Assembly (NCBI RefSeq): GCF_019801605.1
Contig: NZ_JAHVIT010000001.1
Coordinates: 1,674,001 to 1,738,000, forward strand
DNA: 64,000 nucleotides
Origin: Maritimibacter alkaliphilus
Lineage (GTDB): Bacteria > Pseudomonadota > Alphaproteobacteria > Rhodobacterales > Rhodobacteraceae
Reading direction: 5' to 3'
Made by a program: the position numbers and the translations under genes. Numbering within the stretch: position 1 is the first letter of the stretch; every line of letters begins with the position of its first letter. Shown here piece by piece: positions 51,192 to 59,996 of the stretch. Below the pieces are notes generated by a model that was not told the DNA's origin, did no database searches, and worked only from the letters and a program-made list of their open reading frames with translations.

Positions 51192-51623
51192 ATGATCCAG
51201 TTCGCATTGAAATGTGACAACGACCACCGCTTCGACAGCTGGTTCCAGTCTGCCGACGCCTTCGACAAGCTGCGCGCCTCCGGCATGCTCACCTGCGAGA
51301 TATGTGGCTCTGCCCACGTGGAGAAGGCCATGATGGCCCCGCGCCTCGGCGCGACCCACGACACGGAGACCGCGAAGGCCCGCCCGCTCTCCTCCCCCGC
51401 CAGCGAGGCCGAAACCGCCCTCGCCGAACTGCGCCGCAAGGTCGAGGAAAACTCCGACTACGTGGGCCGCGATTTCGCCCGCGAGGCGTGGCGGATGCAT
51501 GCGGGCGACGCGCCCGAACGTGCGATCCACGGCGAGGCCAAGCCGGAAGAGGCCCGCAAGCTGCTGGAAGAAGGGGTGCCGATCGCGCCCCTGCCCTTCC
51601 TGCCCGGACGCAAGACCAACTGA
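51192..51623 (+). CDS. DUF1178 family protein
   Basis: A 143-residue protein of the DUF1178 family, function unknown. The N-terminal 40 residues form a zinc-ribbon-like motif: Cys8 and His12 (LKCDNDHRFDSWF) with Cys35-x2-Cys38 (LTCEICGSAHVEKAMMAP), the same arrangement as in small FmdB-like proteins. The rest is helical and charged (ALAELRRKVEENSDYVGRDFAREA), with a conserved ending GVPIAPLPFLPG. It lies 26 bp before the SDR gene and may share a transcript with it. Confidence 0.92.
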   Translation: MIQFALKCDNDHRFDSWFQSADAFDKLRASGMLTCEICGSAHVEKAMMAPRLGATHDTETAKARPLSSPASEAETALAELRRKVEENSDYVGRDFAREAWRMHAGDAPERAIHGEAKPEEARKLLEEGVPIAPLPFLPGRKTN

Positions 51624-51649
51624 CACCCCCACATCCAGAGGAAGACAGC

Positions 51650-52294
51650 ATGCAGATTGTCCTGACCGGCGCGAGCCGCGGCATCGGTGCCGCCCTGCGC
51701 GAGATCTACGAGGCGCGTGGCGACAGCGTGACGGGCACGTCGCGCGCGGGCGGTGACGGGCTGCTGGCGCTCGATGCGACCGACCCGACCCAGATCAAGG
51801 CCATGGCCGATGCGCTTCAGGGCACGCCCATCGACCTGCTGATCTGCAACGCGGGTGTCTACCTCGACAAGGGCCAGCCGCTGGACACGGGCTTCCCGGC
51901 GGACATGTGGGCGCAGGAATTCGCCACCAATGTCACCGGCCCCTTCCAGTGCATCCAGGCCCTGCTGCCCAACCTGCGCGCCGCGGGCGGCAAGGTCGCG
52001 GTGATCTCCTCCGCCATGGGCTCTCAGGAGCGCGCGCCGGGCGGGTCCTACATCTACCGCGCCTCCAAGGCCGCCGTTCTGAACGTGGTGCGCAACCTCG
52101 CCGCCGACCTGGCCCCGGAGGGAATCGCCCTTGGCGCCTACCACCCCGGCTGGGTGCGCACCGACATGGGCGGCAGCGGGGCCGATATCGACGTCGCGAC
52201 CTCTGCCAAGGGGCTGGTTCAGCGCTTCGATGCGCTCTCTCCCGCGACCTCGGGCTGCTTCGAGACCTACGAGGGTACGAAAATCCCCTTCTGA
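51650..52294 (+). CDS. Short-chain dehydrogenase (SDR)
   Basis: A 214-residue SDR, short like the C-factor (CsgA) type. The NAD(P) loop is TGASRGIG at 6-13. NAGVY is at 67-71, and the catalytic Ser lies at 120/121 (VISSAMGS), with Tyr136 and Lys140 in YRASK. HPGWVRTDMGG is the expected late motif. The substrate is not evident. AGAGGAAG precedes ATG 51650. The longer frame is a shadow of DUF1178. Confidence 0.92.
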   Translation: MQIVLTGASRGIGAALREIYEARGDSVTGTSRAGGDGLLALDATDPTQIKAMADALQGTPIDLLICNAGVYLDKGQPLDTGFPADMWAQEFATNVTGPFQCIQALLPNLRAAGGKVAVISSAMGSQERAPGGSYIYRASKAAVLNVVRNLAADLAPEGIALGAYHPGWVRTDMGGSGADIDVATSAKGLVQRFDALSPATSGCFETYEGTKIPF

Positions 52295-52378
52295 GGGGGT
52301 TTCACGCAACATTCGCCATCTTGCCCTTGACGCGCGGGGCGCGTAAACCGCGCCCCAAACAAAGGTCAGGGACAGATC

Positions 52379-53614
52379 ATGCCCACGCTCGTGATGAAAT
52401 TCGGCGGCACCTCCGTCGCCACGCTGGACCGTATCCGCCGCGCTGCAAAACGCGTGGGCGTCGAAGTTGCCAAGGGCTATGACGTCATCGTCATCGTCTC
52501 GGCCATGGCCGGCAAGACAAACGAGCTTGTGGGCTGGGTCGGCGAGACCTCGCCCTTCTACGACGCGCGCGAATACGATGCCGTCGTCTCCTCCGGCGAG
52601 AACGTGACCGCCGGCCTGATGGCGCTGATCCTTCAGGAAATGGATGTGCCCGCCCGCAGCTGGCAGGGCTGGCAGGTGCCGCTGAAGACGAACAGCGCCC
52701 ATTCCCAGGCCCGGATCGAAGAGATCCCGACCGAGAACATCAACACCAAGTTTGCCGAAGGCATGAAGGTGGCCGTGGTCGCGGGCTTCCAGGGGATTTC
52801 CCCCGAGGGCCGGATCACCACGCTGGGCCGGGGCGGCTCGGACACCACGGCCGTGGCCTTCGCCGCCGCCTTCGACGCCGAGCGCTGCGACATCTATACG
52901 GACGTGGACGGGGTCTATACCACCGACCCCCGCGTCAGCCCCAAGGCGCGCAAACTGGAAAAGATCGCCTTCGAGGAGATGCTGGAACTGGCATCGCTCG
53001 GGGCCAAGGTTCTGCAGACCCGCTCGGTCGAGCTGGCGATGCGGTATGGTGTGAAGCTGCGGGTTCTCTCCAGCTTCGAAGAAAATGACGAAACTGCGGG
53101 CACGCTGGTCTGTGCCGAGGAGGATATCATGGAATCCAATGTCGTCTCCGGCATCGCCTTCTCGCGCGATGAGAGCAAGATGACCCTGATCTCGGTGAAG
53201 GACAAACCGGGCATCGCCGCCGCGATCTTCGGCCCCCTCTCCGACGCCGGCGTGAACGTCGACATGATCATCCAGAACATCGCCGAGGAAGGTCTGACCG
53301 ACATGACCTTCTCCTGCCCCACCGATCAGGTGAAACGGGCCGAGAAGGCGCTGAACGGCGCCAAGGAAGCCGGCGTTCTGGAGTTCGAGGAACTGGTTGC
53401 CGATACCGAGGTCGCCAAGGTCTCGGCCGTGGGCATCGGCATGCGCTCGCAGTCGGGCGTGGCCGCCAAGATGTTCAAGACGCTCTCGGACGAAGGCATC
53501 AACATCAAGGTCATCGCCACCTCCGAGATCAAGATCTCGGTGCTGATCGACCGCAAGTACATGGAGCTCGCCGTTCAGGCGCTCCACGACGCCTTCGAGC
53601 TGGAAAAGGCCTGA
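52379..53614 (+). CDS. lysC: Aspartate kinase
   Basis: Catalyses ATP-dependent phosphorylation of aspartate, the first step towards lysine, threonine, methionine and diaminopimelate. The product has 411 residues. The catalytic domain opens with KFGGTSV at 7-13 and contains VVSSGENVTAGLM and TTLGRGGSDTTAVAFAAAF. Two C-terminal ACT domains (about 265-411; ITLISVKDKPGIAAAIF type and VSAVGIGMRSQSGVAAKMF) bind feedback inhibitors, usually lysine and/or threonine. It is followed by ptsP at 179 bp, an arrangement common in this lineage. Confidence 0.97.
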   Translation: MPTLVMKFGGTSVATLDRIRRAAKRVGVEVAKGYDVIVIVSAMAGKTNELVGWVGETSPFYDAREYDAVVSSGENVTAGLMALILQEMDVPARSWQGWQVPLKTNSAHSQARIEEIPTENINTKFAEGMKVAVVAGFQGISPEGRITTLGRGGSDTTAVAFAAAFDAERCDIYTDVDGVYTTDPRVSPKARKLEKIAFEEMLELASLGAKVLQTRSVELAMRYGVKLRVLSSFEENDETAGTLVCAEEDIMESNVVSGIAFSRDESKMTLISVKDKPGIAAAIFGPLSDAGVNVDMIIQNIAEEGLTDMTFSCPTDQVKRAEKALNGAKEAGVLEFEELVADTEVAKVSAVGIGMRSQSGVAAKMFKTLSDEGINIKVIATSEIKISVLIDRKYMELAVQALHDAFELEKA

Positions 53615-53706
53615 TTTCAGGCCCCTGAACGCCAGTCTTCATGCAGCGGCGCGGGCGGGAAACCGTCCGCCTGCCCCCACGTCGTGACAGTCCGACGTGT
53701 CTTTTC

Positions 53707-53724
53707 ACATGTTTCCGACATGTT
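53707..53724 (+). promoter_or_regulatory. ACATGTT direct repeat upstream of ptsP
   Basis: ACATGTT occurs at 53707-53713 and 53718-53724, 11 bp apart (about one helical turn), in the lysC-ptsP gap. This is a candidate operator, with no known factor assigned. Confidence 0.4.
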
Positions 53725-53793
53725 ATTCATTTCTATCAGCCACCGGTTGTGTTTTAGTCTGCGGTGGCAACGAGGGTTAAGGAAGCTCAGACA

Positions 53794-56040
53794 ATGAGCG
53801 AGAATTTCCAGACCGACAGCCGGCGTATGCTTGGCCGTCTGCGCGAGGTCATGGCCGAGGACGCCCATGGTCAGGCCCGGCTGGATCGCATTACACGGCT
53901 GATCGCTTCGGAAATGCAGACCCAGGTCTGCTCCGTCTACCTGTTCCGCGATGCCGAAACCCTTGAGCTCTGCGCCACCGAGGGCCTCAAGGCCGAGGCC
54001 GTGCACCAGACAAGGATGCGCCTTGGCGAGGGTCTCGTGGGCCGCGTCGCCCGTGCCGGCCACGTGGTGAACACCGCCGATGCCCCGACCGAGGCGGGTT
54101 TCCGCTACATGCCCGAAACCGGCGAGGAGATTTACTCCTCCTTCGCCGGTGTGCCGATCCAGCGGCTGGGGGAAAAGCTGGGCGTGCTGGTGGTGCAGTC
54201 CAAGACCGCGCGCAAGTTCTCCGACGACGAGATCTATGCCCTCGAAGTGGTGGCCATGGTTCTGGCCGAGATGGCCGAACTGGGGGCCTTCGTCGGCGAA
54301 GGCGCCGCCCTCTCCGCCCGGCACACCAAGCACGTGGTCTTCCGCGGCGCCACCGGTCAGGAAGGCACCGCCGAGGGTCATGTCTGGCTGCATGAACCCC
54401 GCGTTGTGATCACCAACCCGATCGCCGATGACCCCGTCCGCGAGAACGAGAAGCTGCGCACCGCGGTGGAACAGCTCCGTGTCGGCGTGGATGCGATGCT
54501 GGCCGATGCCGCCGATGGCGACGGCGAACAGCTGGAGGTGCTCGAAGCCTACCGGATGTTCGCCAACTCCAAGGGCTGGATGCGCCGGATGGAGGAAGAC
54601 ATCGGACGGGGCCTCTCGGCCGAGGCCGCCGTGGAGAAGGAGCAATCCGCCGCCCGCGCCCGCATGTCCACCGTGACCGACCAGTACCTGCGCGACCGGT
54701 TGCACGATCTTGACGACCTGTCGAACCGGCTGCTGCGCATCCTGACGGGTCAGGGCCGGGAAACCGGGGCCGAGATGCCCGCCGACCCAATCCTCGTGGC
54801 GCGCAACATTGGCCCGGCGGAACTGCTGGACTACGGCCGCTCGCTGCGCGGCGTGGTGCTGGAGGAAGGCTCCGTCGGCTCGCACGCGGCCATCGTGGCC
54901 CGGGCGCTTGCCATTCCCCTGATCATCCACGCCGAGCGGATCACGACCGAGGCGCTCAACGGCGATCACATGCTGCTGGACGGGGACAACGGCGTGGCCC
55001 ACCTGCGCCCCGAGGAAACCGTCGTCACCGCCTTCCGCGACAAGATCGCGATGCAGGCGCAGGCGCAGGAACGCTATGCCTCGATCCGGGACACGCCTGC
55101 CGTCACGCTCTGCGGCGAACGGATTACCCTGACGATGAACGCGGGCCTCATGGCCGACCTGCCCTCGCTCGAGGGCTCCGGCGCCGAGGGCGTGGGTCTC
55201 TTCCGGACCGAGTTGCAGTTCCTGATCCGCAACCAGATGCCGCGCCGGTCCGAGCTCTCCGCGCTCTATGCCCGAGTTCTGGACGCCGCCGAAGGCAAGC
55301 GCGTCGTCTTCCGCACGCTCGACATCGGGTCCGACAAGGTGCTCTCCTACATGAAGCCCAATGACGAGCCGAACCCCGCGCTCGGCTGGCGGGCGATCCG
55401 CGTGGGCCTCGACAAGCCGGGCGTCATGCGGATGCAGTTGCAGGCGCTGATCCGCGCGGCCCATGGCCGCCCGCTGACGGTGATGTTCCCCTTCGTCGCC
55501 CAGTACGAGGAATACAAGGCCGCCCGGGCCGAAATGGACAAGGCGCTGGAGCGCGAGCGAATCCTCGGCCATCCCCTGCCCGAGACACTGGAAGTGGGCG
55601 CCATGCTGGAGACGCCCTCCCTCGCCTTCGCGCCGCAGAAGTTCTTCCAGGAGGTCGGCTTCCTCTCCATCGGGGGCAACGACCTCAAGCAGTTCTTCTT
55701 TGCCGCCGACCGCGAGAACGAGCGCGTGCGCCGACGCTATGACACGCTCAACGTCTCCTTCCTGACCTTCCTCGAAGGCATCGTCGCCCGCTGCGAGGAG
55801 ACCGGCACGCCGCTCAGCTTCTGCGGCGAGGATGCGGGCCGGCCGATCGAGGCGCTCTGCCTCGTGGCCATGGGCCTGCGGGCGCTCTCCATGCGCCCGG
55901 CCTCCATCGGGCCGGTGAAGCACCTGCTGCTGCGCACCGACATCAAGGCCCTGCGCAAGGTCATCGACGAGGCCCGCGTGAGCGGCGCGCAATCGGTGCG
56001 ACCGGCGGTGATGGACTTCCTGCGCGGCGGCGGGAACTGA
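53794..56040 (+). CDS. ptsP: Phosphoenolpyruvate-protein phosphotransferase PtsP (EI-Ntr)
   Basis: The first enzyme of the nitrogen-related PTS, passing phosphate from PEP to NPr. The product has 748 residues. An N-terminal GAF domain (about 20-150; TQVCSVYLFRDAETLEL, GLVGRVARAG) is followed by the helical HPr-binding part and the phosphohistidine domain with His364 (GSVGSHAAIVARAL). The TIM-barrel PEP-binding domain carries LFRTELQFLI, TLDIGSDK, SIGGNDLKQF (partly diverged from SIGTNDL) and Cys677 in SFCGEDAG. ATG 53794 follows AAGGA; an upstream GTG at 53764 is less likely. Confidence 0.96.
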   Translation: MSENFQTDSRRMLGRLREVMAEDAHGQARLDRITRLIASEMQTQVCSVYLFRDAETLELCATEGLKAEAVHQTRMRLGEGLVGRVARAGHVVNTADAPTEAGFRYMPETGEEIYSSFAGVPIQRLGEKLGVLVVQSKTARKFSDDEIYALEVVAMVLAEMAELGAFVGEGAALSARHTKHVVFRGATGQEGTAEGHVWLHEPRVVITNPIADDPVRENEKLRTAVEQLRVGVDAMLADAADGDGEQLEVLEAYRMFANSKGWMRRMEEDIGRGLSAEAAVEKEQSAARARMSTVTDQYLRDRLHDLDDLSNRLLRILTGQGRETGAEMPADPILVARNIGPAELLDYGRSLRGVVLEEGSVGSHAAIVARALAIPLIIHAERITTEALNGDHMLLDGDNGVAHLRPEETVVTAFRDKIAMQAQAQERYASIRDTPAVTLCGERITLTMNAGLMADLPSLEGSGAEGVGLFRTELQFLIRNQMPRRSELSALYARVLDAAEGKRVVFRTLDIGSDKVLSYMKPNDEPNPALGWRAIRVGLDKPGVMRMQLQALIRAAHGRPLTVMFPFVAQYEEYKAARAEMDKALERERILGHPLPETLEVGAMLETPSLAFAPQKFFQEVGFLSIGGNDLKQFFFAADRENERVRRRYDTLNVSFLTFLEGIVARCEETGTPLSFCGEDAGRPIEALCLVAMGLRALSMRPASIGPVKHLLLRTDIKALRKVIDEARVSGAQSVRPAVMDFLRGGGN

Positions 56041-56257
56041 GGCCCGGCGCGCGCCGCGCGTCCGCCCCGGCGCTTCGGCCTCAAGGCCCGCCCCATCGGC
56101 GGGACCCCGCCCGGATCGGGCAGATTTAGGGGCCTCAGATCAGGCACACGCCATTTATGGGGAGGGTCAGCCCCTTGGCCGCGTGTCTTTTTCCTTGCCC
56201 CCGGCGGTTCCAGCCGTGATCCTGCGGCCAAGACGCACGACCCGAAAGGATGTCCCC

Positions 56258-57067
56258 ATGCATGATCCCGGCACCGCCTTCCGCGCCCTGCACCAGCCCG
56301 GAAGCCCCTTCGTCCTCGCCAATGCCTGGGACGTGGGCAGCGCCAAGGTGCTGGCCGCCCTCGGGGCGCAGGCGCTCGGTACCTCCTCCGCCGGCTATGC
56401 CTTCACCCTCGGCAAGCCCGATGGCACCCTGACCCGGGACGAGGCGCTCGCCCACGCGCAATCCATCGTCGAGGCCACCGCGTTGCCGGTCTCCGCCGAT
56501 CTCGAGAACGGCTATGGCGACGATCCCGAAACCGTTGCCGAGACTGTCCGCATGGCGGGCGAGATCGGGCTCGCCGGTGTCTCGATCGAGGACACTGTCC
56601 TGCCCGGCGCCACGGCCTATGACTTCGACCTTGCGGTCGAGCGTATCCGCGCCGCTGTCGCCGCCGCCCGGTCGCTGAAGCGCGATTTCGTGCTGGTGGC
56701 GCGCGCCGACGGGATCATGCTGCATGGCTACGACATCGAGGAGGCCCTGCGCCGGCTCAAGGCCTTCGAGGCGGCAGGTGCCGATTGCCTCTATGCCCCC
56801 CTGCCAGAAAGCTTCGAGGATCTGGAGCGGATCGTGTCCGAGACGGTCACCCCGGTGAACGCCCTCGCCACTGGCTCCTTCGCCTCCTACACGCAGGAGG
56901 ATTTCGCCCGGATCGGGGTCGCGCGGATCTCGCTCGGCTCCTCTCTGGCGCGGGTCACGCAGCGTGCACTGATCGACGCGGTGGAGGAGATCTTCGACGA
57001 TGGCAGCTTCTCGCGGCTGAAGAAATCCGTGCCGGGAGAGCTGATAGACAAGATGCTGGGCGACTGA
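56258..57067 (+). CDS. Isocitrate lyase/PEP mutase superfamily enzyme
   Basis: A 269-residue TIM-barrel protein of the PEP mutase/isocitrate lyase superfamily, of the oxaloacetate-decarboxylase or 2-methylisocitrate-lyase-like kind. Family features are FVLANAWDVGSAKVLAALGAQALGTSSAGYAFTLGKPDG, DLENGYGDDPE (metal and substrate binding), VSIEDT and VARADGIMLHGYD. The long isocitrate lyase insertion and the KKCGH loop are absent, so it is not AceA. The exact C-C cleaving or rearranging reaction is unknown. GAAAGGA lies 7 nt before the ATG. It ends at a bidirectional hairpin. Confidence 0.9.
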   Translation: MHDPGTAFRALHQPGSPFVLANAWDVGSAKVLAALGAQALGTSSAGYAFTLGKPDGTLTRDEALAHAQSIVEATALPVSADLENGYGDDPETVAETVRMAGEIGLAGVSIEDTVLPGATAYDFDLAVERIRAAVAAARSLKRDFVLVARADGIMLHGYDIEEALRRLKAFEAAGADCLYAPLPESFEDLERIVSETVTPVNALATGSFASYTQEDFARIGVARISLGSSLARVTQRALIDAVEEIFDDGSFSRLKKSVPGELIDKMLGD

Positions 57068-57090
57068 CGCCCGCACGCGGCATGACGGAA

Positions 57091-57114
57091 AAGGGGCGCC
57101 AGTGAGCGCCCCTT
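57091..57114. terminator. Bidirectional terminator between PEP mutase-like and GNAT genes
   Basis: A perfect 9-bp stem AAGGGGCGC (57091-57099) / GCGCCCCTT (57106-57114) is followed by GGTCTTTCT on + and TTTTCCGT on -. Confidence 0.88.
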
Positions 57115-57147
57115 GGTCTTTCTCGCCCGCCGGTCCGGTTTGGGCCA

Positions 57148-57177
57148 GCCAAGTTAGGACCTGCCAAGTTTGGACCT
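57148..57177. repeat. 15-bp direct repeat
   Basis: GCCAAGTTAGGACCT (57148-57162) and GCCAAGTTTGGACCT (57163-57177) are adjacent, with one difference, just before the stop of the GNAT gene (- strand). Confidence 0.75.
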
Positions 57178-57195
57178 GTCCGGGGCGGCAGGGCC

Positions 57196-58032
57196 CTACC
57201 CCAGTTCCATCGTCGCGATCGCCTGAAGCATCGGCCCGGCCTGCGGCGCGGGCCCACGGTACATCCGGGCGGTGGCAAAGGTCGCCTCGAAGCCGAGCGC
57301 GATGAGGGCCTCGGCCAGCGGCGCATTCGCCTCCGGCAGGTCGATGATCACAGGGGTCGCGGGATGATCCGCCAGCGCCGCCCGCACCAGCCGCAGCGCG
57401 GCCTCCGTATCCGCGGCGATGACGGGCCCGATCTTGGCCCCCTGACGGCAGCGGCGCAGGGTGGCGAAACCGGTGATCCGCCCACGCTCTTCCATGACGT
57501 AGCTCTGACGTCTGGCGCTCTTGGCCATCCACGCCAGCAGGAAGGCGGGCCGCGCATAGCCATTGGCGGCGAGGTCCAGCCGTGCCACGGCGGGGGCGTC
57601 GGCCACCACAAGCGGGCGCACCTGCGCATCCGCCCGGCCATCCAGCCGCCCCTCGTAGCGGGTGGTGGAGCCTGCGAGGGCAAAGCCCGACTTGGCGTAA
57701 TTCTCCTGCTGCGCCGCGACTCCGTCGAGGCCCACGGTGCGCCCGCCCGCGTGTTCCAGCGCATGGGTCCAGAGCGCGTAACCGATGCCCCTGCCCCGAT
57801 AGTCCGGGTGGCAGAGGTAGAGGCCGAGGAAGGCCATCGTCTCGGAGTGCACCACCACGGAGATCGCGGCGACGGGGATGCCCCGGATCTCGGCCACGAA
57901 GAAGCCCTGCGGATCGGCGGCGTGAAAGGCGGTGGCGTCATCGGCCCCGGGGTTCCAGCCCTCCTCGGCGGCCCAGTCCAGCATCAGGGCGACCTCGGCG
58001 GCAGAGGCGGTGCGATAGAGCGGTGCGCTCAT
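57196..58032 (-). CDS. GNAT family N-acetyltransferase (two-domain)
   Basis: A 278-residue GNAT protein. The N-terminal half carries the active acetyl-CoA region: FVAEIRGIPVAAISVVVHSE, LGLYLCHPDYRGRGIGYALW (about 72-92, with the R/Q-x2-G-x-G/A type loop RGRGIG) and AQQENYAKSGF. The C-terminal half (about 135-278) is a second, more diverged domain of the GNAT type. The start overlaps the gntR stop by 4 bp, so the two are expressed together. It probably acts on the compound handled by the divergent importer cassette (inference). Confidence 0.9.
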   Translation of the reverse strand: MSAPLYRTASAAEVALMLDWAAEEGWNPGADDATAFHAADPQGFFVAEIRGIPVAAISVVVHSETMAFLGLYLCHPDYRGRGIGYALWTHALEHAGGRTVGLDGVAAQQENYAKSGFALAGSTTRYEGRLDGRADAQVRPLVVADAPAVARLDLAANGYARPAFLLAWMAKSARRQSYVMEERGRITGFATLRRCRQGAKIGPVIAADTEAALRLVRAALADHPATPVIIDLPEANAPLAEALIALGFEATFATARMYRGPAPQAGPMLQAIATMELG

Positions 58033-58715
58033 TGGCCGAGCGCCTCGCGCAGGGTGCCCGGGAAGGAGGCGCGGTTGCGCAGGTCGAGAGAGGTCACGAG
58101 GTCGAGCAGGTGGCTTTTCATCAGGTCTTCCGCCATGTCGGCGTCTCCGGTCTCGAAGGCGCTCATCAGCGCGTGGTGGGCATGGCTCTCGCACAGCGCG
58201 GCACGGCGCTGCCAGTAAAGCGCGATGATCAGCGCCGAGCGCGAGACCAGCTCCGAGATGAAGGCCTCGATCGTCGCCTGATCGGCGATCCGGGCGATCT
58301 CTACATGGAATTGGCCCGAGAGATAGACCGCGCGGCCACTTTCTCCGGCGTGGACCGCCGCGTGCTCGGCCTCGATATGGGCCCGGAGCAGCGCCAATCC
58401 CTCGGGGGTCATCCGCTCGCAGGCGGAGCGCGCGGTGCGCGGCTCCAGCAGGGCGCGGGCCTCGAAGACCTCGCGCGCCTCGCGCACGGTGGGCTGCGCG
58501 ACGAAGGCGCCCCGGTTGCGCTTCAGCTCGACCAGATGGCGATGCGAAAGGCCCTGCAACGCGGCGCGCACGATGGTCCGGCTGATGCCATAGACCTCGG
58601 CCAGCTCGTCCTCGCCCAGCTTGCTGCCCGGCGGCAGCCGGTGCTCGTGGATCGCCCGCTCGATCTCGGCGGCGACATACTCCGCGGTGCCGGGCGTCAA
58701 CAGCATGTCGTTCAT
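58029..58715 (-). CDS. GntR family transcriptional regulator (FadR/FCD type)
   Basis: A 228-residue regulator. The N-terminal winged helix (about 15-75) has PPGSKLGEDELAEVYGISRTIVRAALQGL, the GntR hallmark. The C-terminal all-helical FCD ligand domain (about 85-220) has VFEARALLEPRTA and FHVEIARIADQ, with His residues for a metal or carboxylate ligand. GGAGAAGAGAG precedes ATG 58715. It is divergent from the ABC importer genes, and a TTGTATAC-like site lies between them, so it most likely controls both directions. Confidence 0.93.
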   Translation of the reverse strand: MNDMLLTPGTAEYVAAEIERAIHEHRLPPGSKLGEDELAEVYGISRTIVRAALQGLSHRHLVELKRNRGAFVAQPTVREAREVFEARALLEPRTARSACERMTPEGLALLRAHIEAEHAAVHAGESGRAVYLSGQFHVEIARIADQATIEAFISELVSRSALIIALYWQRRAALCESHAHHALMSAFETGDADMAEDLMKSHLLDLVTSLDLRNRASFPGTLREALGQ

Positions 58716-58801
58716 CTCTCTTCTCCGATCCGGGGTGATTCTGCGCCCTGCGACCGGGATGGGCAAGGCGCGGCGCCGTCGCAACGGGATCCGAAACAGG
58801 A

Positions 58802-58811
58802 TTGTATACGA
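58802..58811. promoter_or_regulatory. Candidate GntR operator
   Basis: TTGTATACGA, one base from the palindrome TTGTATACAA often bound by FadR-type GntR regulators, in the gntR/ABC divergent gap. A later hairpin GCAGAT-gagaa-ATCTGC (58862-58878) follows towards the ABC genes. Confidence 0.5.
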
Positions 58812-58977
58812 AAATGTGTGAGAAAATGTTCACGAGCGCGCCACGGCCGCTCAAACAAGTAGCAGATGAGAAATCTGCCCCCGGGCCACGTCGAATCTTC
58901 TGACCTCGCGTCGGATCCCGCGACAAGCTGGATGCAGGCAAACGATGGTCCCCGCTGCGGGGCCGGCAGGAGGGACG

Positions 58978-59964
58978 ATGCGCACGGGATATGATCTGGA
59001 ACTGGTCCACCTGACGAAACGCTATGGCGACACCATCGCGGTGCGCGACCTGAACCACGTCTTCCACCCGGGCAGCTACGTCTGCCTGCTGGGGCCCTCG
59101 GGCTGCGGCAAATCCTCGACCCTGCGGATGATCGCGGGGCATGAGACGGTCAGCGAGGGCTCCATCGTGCTGGACGGGCAGGATGTCTCGACGCTCTCGC
59201 CCGCGCAGCGCGGCACGGCGATGATGTTCCAGAACTACGCGCTCTTCCCGCATCTCAACGTGCGCGACAACGTGGCCTTCTCGCTGCGCATGAAGGGCGT
59301 GGACAAGGCGACCCGCCACGCCAAGGCGAACGAGCTGCTGGCGCTGGTGCAGATGACGGCCTATGCCGACCGGCTGCCGGCGCAGCTCTCGGGCGGTCAA
59401 CAGCAGCGCGTCGCCCTCGCCCGGGCGCTGATCACCCAGCCCAAGGTCCTGCTGCTGGACGAGCCGCTCTCGGCGCTCGATCCCTTCCTGCGGATCCAGA
59501 TGCGGGCCGAGCTGAAGCGCATCCAGCGCGAGTTGGGGATCATCTTCATCCACGTCACCCACGGACAGGACGAGGCCCTCGCCCTCGCCGACGAGGTCGT
59601 GGTGATGAACAACGCCGTCATCGAACAATCCGGCCCCCCGCGCGAGGTCTGGGGCGCGCCCCGGACCGAGTTCGTGGCCCGCTTCATGGGCGGCCACAAC
59701 GTCATCACGCTGGAGGGCGGCAAGGTCGCGCTGCGCGCCGATGACGTGAAACTGGCCGAGGCTGCGGGCACGCCCGGCCTGCCCGCCACCGTCACCTCCG
59801 TGGAATACCAGGGCGCGACGGTCGCGCTCTCGGCCCGGACGGCGGCGGGCGAAGAGGTTTTCGCCATCCTCCCCGAGGAGGGCTTCTTCAAGACACCAAA
59901 ATCCCCCGGCGATGCGGTCACGCTCGCCTGGGACGAGGGGCGGCTGCACCGCCTCCAAGCCTGA
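58978..59964 (+). CDS. ABC importer ATP-binding protein (PotA-like)
   Basis: A 328-residue ATPase of the spermidine/putrescine-type importer group. Walker A GPSGCGKS is at 39-46, the signature is LSGGQQQRVALARAL, Walker B VLLLDEPLSALDP and the switch HVTHGQDEALALAD. The C-terminal ~80 residues form a TOBE-type domain (ALRADDVKLAEAAG, then VTSVEYQGATVAL). GGAGGGACG precedes ATG 58978. It is the first gene of the importer operon, followed by the binding protein and two permeases. Confidence 0.95.
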   Translation: MRTGYDLELVHLTKRYGDTIAVRDLNHVFHPGSYVCLLGPSGCGKSSTLRMIAGHETVSEGSIVLDGQDVSTLSPAQRGTAMMFQNYALFPHLNVRDNVAFSLRMKGVDKATRHAKANELLALVQMTAYADRLPAQLSGGQQQRVALARALITQPKVLLLDEPLSALDPFLRIQMRAELKRIQRELGIIFIHVTHGQDEALALADEVVVMNNAVIEQSGPPREVWGAPRTEFVARFMGGHNVITLEGGKVALRADDVKLAEAAGTPGLPATVTSVEYQGATVALSARTAAGEEVFAILPEEGFFKTPKSPGDAVTLAWDEGRLHRLQA

Positions 59965-59996
59965 CCAACACGATCAACCGACACGGGAGACCCAAA

